The translations under genes and the position numbers were made by a program. Source: Edaphobacter sp. 12200R-103 (GTDB lineage Bacteria; Acidobacteriota; Terriglobia; Terriglobales; Acidobacteriaceae). Taken from it: a DNA stretch of 64,000 nucleotides. Location of the stretch: the NCBI RefSeq assembly GCF_010093025.1, contig NZ_CP048114.1, positions 3,844,001 through 3,908,000 on the forward strand, written 5' to 3'. The notes beneath the pieces were generated by a model. It did no database searches. It was not told where the DNA came from and saw only the letters and a list, made by a program, of their open reading frames with translations. Of the stretch, positions 60,031 to 64,000 are shown piece by piece; the stretch's first letter is position 1; each line of letters starts with the position of its first letter.

Positions 60031-62355
60031 ATGATGAAAAAGATCGCGATGCAGAAAAAGTGGATAGTGATGTGCATCGCAGGCGTAATTGTAGGGATTA
60101 GTGAAGGGCAGATGCATGCGGCAGAGGCGAAGACCGCGACGGAAGCCTTGGATTATGTCAGGCCCAACATTGGTGGCATCGGGCAGCTGCTCACAGCGAC
60201 GATTCCCTATGTGCAGTATCCCTATGGGATGGCGCGATTGGCTCCGATCACGACGCCGGGCATCAAGGATCGCTATCTTGCGGACAAAATCTACGGATTT
60301 CCTGCGGGGCTGGCGACGCTGATGATATCGACTGGGCCGGCGGACACCCATGTGAAGGGCTATGCATCGGAGTTTGATCATGATTTTGAGACCGCGACTC
60401 CTTATTACTATGCCGTGAACCTCGATACATGGAATGCAAAGGCGGAACTGACGGCAGGGGAGAAGAGCGCGTACTACCGGTTTACGTTTCCGGCGGCGAC
60501 GCATGCGCATGTCGCGCTGAGCCTGCAGGATCACGCTGAGATTGCGGTTGCAGGTGATCGTGTGGTGCAGGGGAGCGAGCGGGTTCGCGACAATATTGCC
60601 AGCACCTCAGGCACAGGAGGAGAGACGCGAGAGTATTTCTACGCGGAGTTTTCGCGCCCCGTCGCAAACTGGCAGACGTGGAAGGGCGACACCTTTTCGC
60701 ATGATGCGAAACAAAGCGGCGATGGCATCGGGTTTGTAACCGATGCTGCAGAGAAGCAGGGCGAGCAGGTGGAGGTTCGGGTCGGCATATCGTATATCAG
60801 CGTAGAGCAGGCGAAACGAAATCTGGAGGAGGATGCGAAGGGCCGCACCTTTAACGGAATGAAGGCTGCCGCGCGCGAGAAGTGGAACCAGGCGCTGGAT
60901 GGTATTCAGACGGTGGGAGGGACGGAGAAGGAACGTGCCATCTTCTACACGGCGCTGTGGCGGTCGATGGGGAGAATGACGGATATTACGGAAGGCCACC
61001 GCTACTTCAGTGGCTACGATCACGCAGTGCACGATGCGCAGCGGCATCACTTCTATGTCGATGATGGGTTGTGGGACACGTACCGCTCGCTGCATCCGCT
61101 ACAACTGCTTCTGGATCCGGTGCGGCAGCAGGATATGGTGCGATCGTACCTAAGGATGTACCAGCAAAGCGGATGGATGCCATCGTTTCCGTCGGTTGCC
61201 GGAGAGCGTGCGGTCATGATCGGTCACCATGCGGCGGCGCTGATCGCCGATATGTACGAGAAGGGATATCGGGACTTCGATGTGAACCTGGCGTATGAGG
61301 CGATGCGGAAGAATGAGACGGAGGCTACGATGCTTCCGTGGCGAAGGGGACCGCTGACCAGCCTGGACAAGGTGTACTTCGAGAAGGGATTCTTTCCGGC
61401 GCTGGCGTATGGCGAGAAGGAGAGCGTGCCGGAGGTTACGGAAGAGAGGCGACAGGCCGTATCCGTAACTCTGGAGAACGCCTATGACGCGTGGTGCGTC
61501 GCACAGCTGGCCAAGGCATTGGGCAAGACTGAGGATGCGGCGTATTTCACCAAACTCGCGCATAACTATGAAAACGTCTTCAACCCTGAGATTGGCTTCA
61601 TGGCTCCGCGCAGCGCAGATGGCAAGTGGGTGGAGCACTTCGATCCGAAGCTTGGAGGAGGGCAGGGAGGGCGCGATTACTTCACAGAGGTGAACTCGTG
61701 GCTGTACACGTTCCATGTGCAGCACGATGTTGCGGGGCTGGTACGGCTGATGGGTGGACGCGAGGCGTTTGCGAAGAGGCTGGACCGGCTGTTTGTAGAG
61801 CAGTATGGGACATCGAAGTATGCGTACCTTGGGCAGTTTCCAGATTCGACGGGACTGGTGGGGTTGTATGCGCAGGGGAACGAACCCAGCTTCCACATTC
61901 CCTACCTATACGACTTTGTTGGACAGCCTTGGAAGACGCAGAAGCATGTGCGGCAGTTGCTGGATGTCTGGTACGGGGATGGGCCGTTGGGAATTCCTGG
62001 AGACGACGACGGCGGCGAAACCTCGTCATGGTATGTGCTGAGCGCGATCGGATTTTATCCGGTCTGTCCAGGTAGTCCGGTGTATGAGATCGGGAGTCCG
62101 ATCTTCACAAAGAGCACCGTGCGGCTGGGCAATGGCAAGGAGTTCACCGTGCTTGCAAATGGCGCCTCGGCCCAGAACAAGTATATTCAATCGGCACGTT
62201 TGAACGGGAAGCCGCTGAACCGGCCGTGGTTCCGGCACTCGGAGATCGTAAATGGAGGCTTGTTGGAACTGGAGATGGGAGACAAGCCGAATGTGCAGTG
62301 GGGCAGCCGTCCAGAGGATGCTCCACCATCGATGAGTTCTCAACAGCCGAATTGA
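60031..62355 (+). CDS. GH92 family exo-alpha-mannosidase
   Basis: The protein has 774 residues from the ATG at 60031, with AAGGAG about ten bases upstream; a further ATG is the next codon. An open frame back to 59749 would run through the opposite operon's leader and is rejected. The signal peptide ends near MHAA. The N-terminal beta-sandwich (DYVRPNIGGIGQLLTATIPYVQYPYGM) and the catalytic alpha-barrel show DGLWDTYRS, GEKESVPEVTEERRQAVSVTLENAYDAWCVAQLAKALG and the GH92 signature GDDDGGETSSWYVLSAIGFYPVCPG from about residue 657. GH92 enzymes are Ca2+-dependent, inverting alpha-mannosidases acting on mannan or glycoprotein glycans. It is divergent from the polyol-type operon and convergent with the ClC gene. 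Confidence 0.9.
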   Translation: MMKKIAMQKKWIVMCIAGVIVGISEGQMHAAEAKTATEALDYVRPNIGGIGQLLTATIPYVQYPYGMARLAPITTPGIKDRYLADKIYGFPAGLATLMISTGPADTHVKGYASEFDHDFETATPYYYAVNLDTWNAKAELTAGEKSAYYRFTFPAATHAHVALSLQDHAEIAVAGDRVVQGSERVRDNIASTSGTGGETREYFYAEFSRPVANWQTWKGDTFSHDAKQSGDGIGFVTDAAEKQGEQVEVRVGISYISVEQAKRNLEEDAKGRTFNGMKAAAREKWNQALDGIQTVGGTEKERAIFYTALWRSMGRMTDITEGHRYFSGYDHAVHDAQRHHFYVDDGLWDTYRSLHPLQLLLDPVRQQDMVRSYLRMYQQSGWMPSFPSVAGERAVMIGHHAAALIADMYEKGYRDFDVNLAYEAMRKNETEATMLPWRRGPLTSLDKVYFEKGFFPALAYGEKESVPEVTEERRQAVSVTLENAYDAWCVAQLAKALGKTEDAAYFTKLAHNYENVFNPEIGFMAPRSADGKWVEHFDPKLGGGQGGRDYFTEVNSWLYTFHVQHDVAGLVRLMGGREAFAKRLDRLFVEQYGTSKYAYLGQFPDSTGLVGLYAQGNEPSFHIPYLYDFVGQPWKTQKHVRQLLDVWYGDGPLGIPGDDDGGETSSWYVLSAIGFYPVCPGSPVYEIGSPIFTKSTVRLGNGKEFTVLANGASAQNKYIQSARLNGKPLNRPWFRHSEIVNGGLLELEMGDKPNVQWGSRPEDAPPSMSSQQPN

Positions 62356-62417
62356 GTTCGGGGAGAGGCCGTTTCAAAGTCTGAGAAGAGCATCGCCGGA
62401 GAAATAGCGGGAGCGGC

Positions 62418-62444
62418 AGCGCTATCAGTTTTGTTGATAGCGCT
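62418..62444. terminator. Hairpin spanning the stop codon of the ClC gene
   Basis: AGCGCTATCA (62418-62427), loop GTTTTGT, TGATAGCGCT (62435-62444): a perfect 10-bp stem in the gap between convergent GH92 and ClC genes. It contains the ClC stop codon and last six codons. No T-run follows on either strand, so its efficiency as a terminator is uncertain. Confidence 0.45.
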
Positions 62445-64000
62445 TAAGGATGCTTTCAAGTGAAACAACTCCTTCGAGGGATCCACGAACAGCTCGGTTG
62501 GTCACAGGCAGCATTGGCCAACGCTGAAAATATGGAAGCGCGCTTGACAGCGGCAGATCCGGAAAGAGTATAGGAGTTCGCTCCGGCCCGAGCTTCTCCT
62601 CGAGGCGAACCGTATTGAAGGTGACCTGGTCGGCGAATGTTTCGACTGCCAGCGTATCCAGCTCCTGTTTCGTAGCGGTGTACCACAGGCCATCGCGGCA
62701 ATGAATCAAGACCGGGGATGAATCGTGAATCTTGCCGTATTTCGCTAACGAATCCATTGCTTTGGATATAGGTTCTGCTCCCGGGAGGATGGGGGCCACG
62801 ATCGGTTGCAAAGCATCTTCCAGATGCAGATCGCGCTCTTCGCGTTGCTCTTCCATGGAAGGCAGGTAGAGACCATCCTCGTGGGTCAGGACCTCGAAGA
62901 TAGGGACCGGGAGAAGGGACCGTGAGATCAGATAAGCGATCGTATTTGCAAGAATGACCGGAATGACAATGGAATAATTTCCGCTGACCTCGAGCACCAT
63001 AAAGACGGAGGTGAACGGCGCTCTCAAAAAGGCGGCAAAGAGAACTCCCATACCTACGAGGGCATACGATCCAACAGAACCTGTGAGGTGGGGAAAGAAG
63101 AGCTTCTCAAAGGAGCCGACGGAGGCTCCCAGCATCGCTCCGATAAACAATGTAGGAGCAAACATGCCACCGGGTGTTCCGCTAGAAAAGGACAAGGTTG
63201 TCGCGATAATTTTGAAGATGGCGAGTATCAGCAGCATCTTCCATGCAAACTGTGCGTGCATCGCCTGGTCGATGACATCGTAGCCGGCTCCCATCACCTG
63301 AGGTAGGCCGAAATAGCCGATGCAGCCTACAAGAAATCCTGCTGCTGCAGGCTGGAGCATCCGCAGAGAAGGCTTTGCGCTCTTCAACCTGGGACGAAGA
63401 TATTCCAGAAGCTTTGAGAAAGCGAGCGAGGCAATTCCCCCAAAGATCCCCAACACTGCATAAGCCAGCAATTCGCGTGGGTCGCGTAGATTGACTGCCG
63501 GTACGCGGAACATGGGTTCCGCTCCCCAAAACCAGCGCGCGACAACCACGCTCGAAATCGTCGCCAGGACGATTGAGCCCAGTATGCCTGCGCTCCACTG
63601 CCCGATCACCTCTTCGATAACGAAGAGGATTGCCGAGATAGGAGCGTTGAACGCCGCAGCAAGGCCCGCCGCCGCGCCTACCGGAGCGAAGATGCGCAGG
63701 CGCGCCTTGGAGAGCTTGAGCCTTCTGCCGATGAGTGAAGCCACACCGGCGCCGATCTGTAACGAAGGGTCTTCCGGTCCGAGCGAATGGCCGCCGCCGA
63801 TTGCCAGCGCAGAGAGGAGAAATTTGCCGCACACAGTGCGAAACGATATGTATCCGTTGTGGATATACATCGCAGCCTTGGTCTGATTAATGCCGCTGCC
63901 CTGTACATTCGGAAAGACGAAGCGGGTCAACAGTGCAACGATAAGTCCGACGACGGTCGGCACGATCAATAGTCTTGTCTGCCGAGGCCCTGGTAAAGAA
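62425..64000 (-). CDS. ClC-type chloride channel/transporter with C-terminal CBS pair (N-terminus beyond window)
   Basis: About 525 residues are visible; the frame is open to the right edge, so the true start lies outside. ClC motifs are GSGIN (anion site, helix D), GGGHSLGPEDPSLQIGAG (helix F region with the gating glutamate, in the GPEDP variant) and SSGTPGGMFAPTLFIGAMLGA (helix N). The cytoplasmic C-terminus from about 360 residues before the end carries two CBS-like halves separated by the stretch LLPVPIFEVLTHEDGLYLP and ending SLEGVVSLESILKRYQQ. Whether it is a channel or a 2Cl-/H+ exchanger cannot be told without the proton glutamate position being aligned. Confidence 0.88.
   Translation of the reverse strand, partial: SLPGPRQTRLLIVPTVVGLIVALLTRFVFPNVQGSGINQTKAAMYIHNGYISFRTVCGKFLLSALAIGGGHSLGPEDPSLQIGAGVASLIGRRLKLSKARLRIFAPVGAAAGLAAAFNAPISAILFVIEEVIGQWSAGILGSIVLATISSVVVARWFWGAEPMFRVPAVNLRDPRELLAYAVLGIFGGIASLAFSKLLEYLRPRLKSAKPSLRMLQPAAAGFLVGCIGYFGLPQVMGAGYDVIDQAMHAQFAWKMLLILAIFKIIATTLSFSSGTPGGMFAPTLFIGAMLGASVGSFEKLFFPHLTGSVGSYALVGMGVLFAAFLRAPFTSVFMVLEVSGNYSIVIPVILANTIAYLISRSLLPVPIFEVLTHEDGLYLPSMEEQREERDLHLEDALQPIVAPILPGAEPISKAMDSLAKYGKIHDSSPVLIHCRDGLWYTATKQELDTLAVETFADQVTFNTVRLEEKLGPERTPILFPDLPLSSALPYFQRWPMLPVTNRAVRGSLEGVVSLESILKRYQQN

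Noticed and set aside
1..64000. tRNA, rRNA, CRISPR arrays, insertion sequences or prophage
   Set aside because: I saw no T-loop-like GTTCRA signatures with matching acceptor stems outside coding regions, no spaced direct repeats and no transposase or integrase frame; a covariance-model scan would be decisive.

Overview
The window reads as chromosome of a member of Acidobacteriota, most likely the Acidobacteriaceae/Terriglobia (Granulicella, Terriglobus or Edaphobacter type). This is inferred from very large Oar-like TonB-dependent receptors with an N-terminal carboxypeptidase-regulatory domain, a CRTAC1/UnbV protein beside a TPR protein, many secreted glycoside hydrolases, a propeller-type histidine kinase, moderately high GC, and the intergenic repeat type near 10983 and 30401. 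No rRNA, tRNA, CRISPR array, transposase or phage gene was seen.

Layout. 1-2000: zinc-ribbon membrane protein (cut by the window edge), a lipoprotein and a MerR-type regulator. 2338-4497: EF-G-like GTPase. 4667-12369: a beta-1,2-glucan type locus, with an ABC half-exporter followed by a 1455-residue GT84 plus GH189-like cyclic glucan synthase homologue that lacks the usual GH94 part, facing a Tat-exported GH144-like beta-1,2-glucanase. 12422-30194: a polysaccharide utilisation region. GH39 and a TonB receptor diverge from one promoter region, then come TPR and CRTAC1 proteins, a LacI repressor, and a GH3-GH5-GH30-GH55-like operon. The identical perfect 18-bp palindrome TAGACAAACGTTTGTCTA lies before both the receptor and the GH3 operon, which makes it the likely LacI operator. 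30471-35961: a second receptor operon (receptor, small secreted protein, terminator, GH39 paralogue). 36327-39698: formylglycine-generating enzyme, DHA2 drug exporter, a 54-residue protein and a universal stress protein.

39776-48911 is an oxidative or stress-type island: SDR, alpha/beta hydrolase, cupin, NmrA-like protein, animal-type haem peroxidase, TMEM175-like channel, Dps, a DoxX-like membrane protein and two ECF41-type sigma factors, the second with its C-terminal regulatory domain missing. Three promoter-like elements of form GTCACA-N16-(G/T)GTCTT stand before the NmrA run, the channel/peroxidase run and the sigma-factor run. They resemble the published ECF41 promoter class and define a probable local regulon.

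49157-52990: a NarL-type response regulator convergent with a 14-blade propeller histidine kinase. 53332-59810: a GlpP-like RNA-binding antiterminator convergent with a five-gene operon (polyol-type MFS permease, two FGGY kinases, histidine phosphatase, 2-hydroxyacid dehydrogenase). The operon leader contains a strong promoter, an intrinsic terminator and a competing short hairpin, so GlpP-controlled attenuation of a new substrate pathway is the best-supported system-level hypothesis here. 60031-64000: GH92 alpha-mannosidase and a ClC-type channel cut by the right edge.

All function calls come from reading motifs and overall similarity to remembered families; no database search was made.
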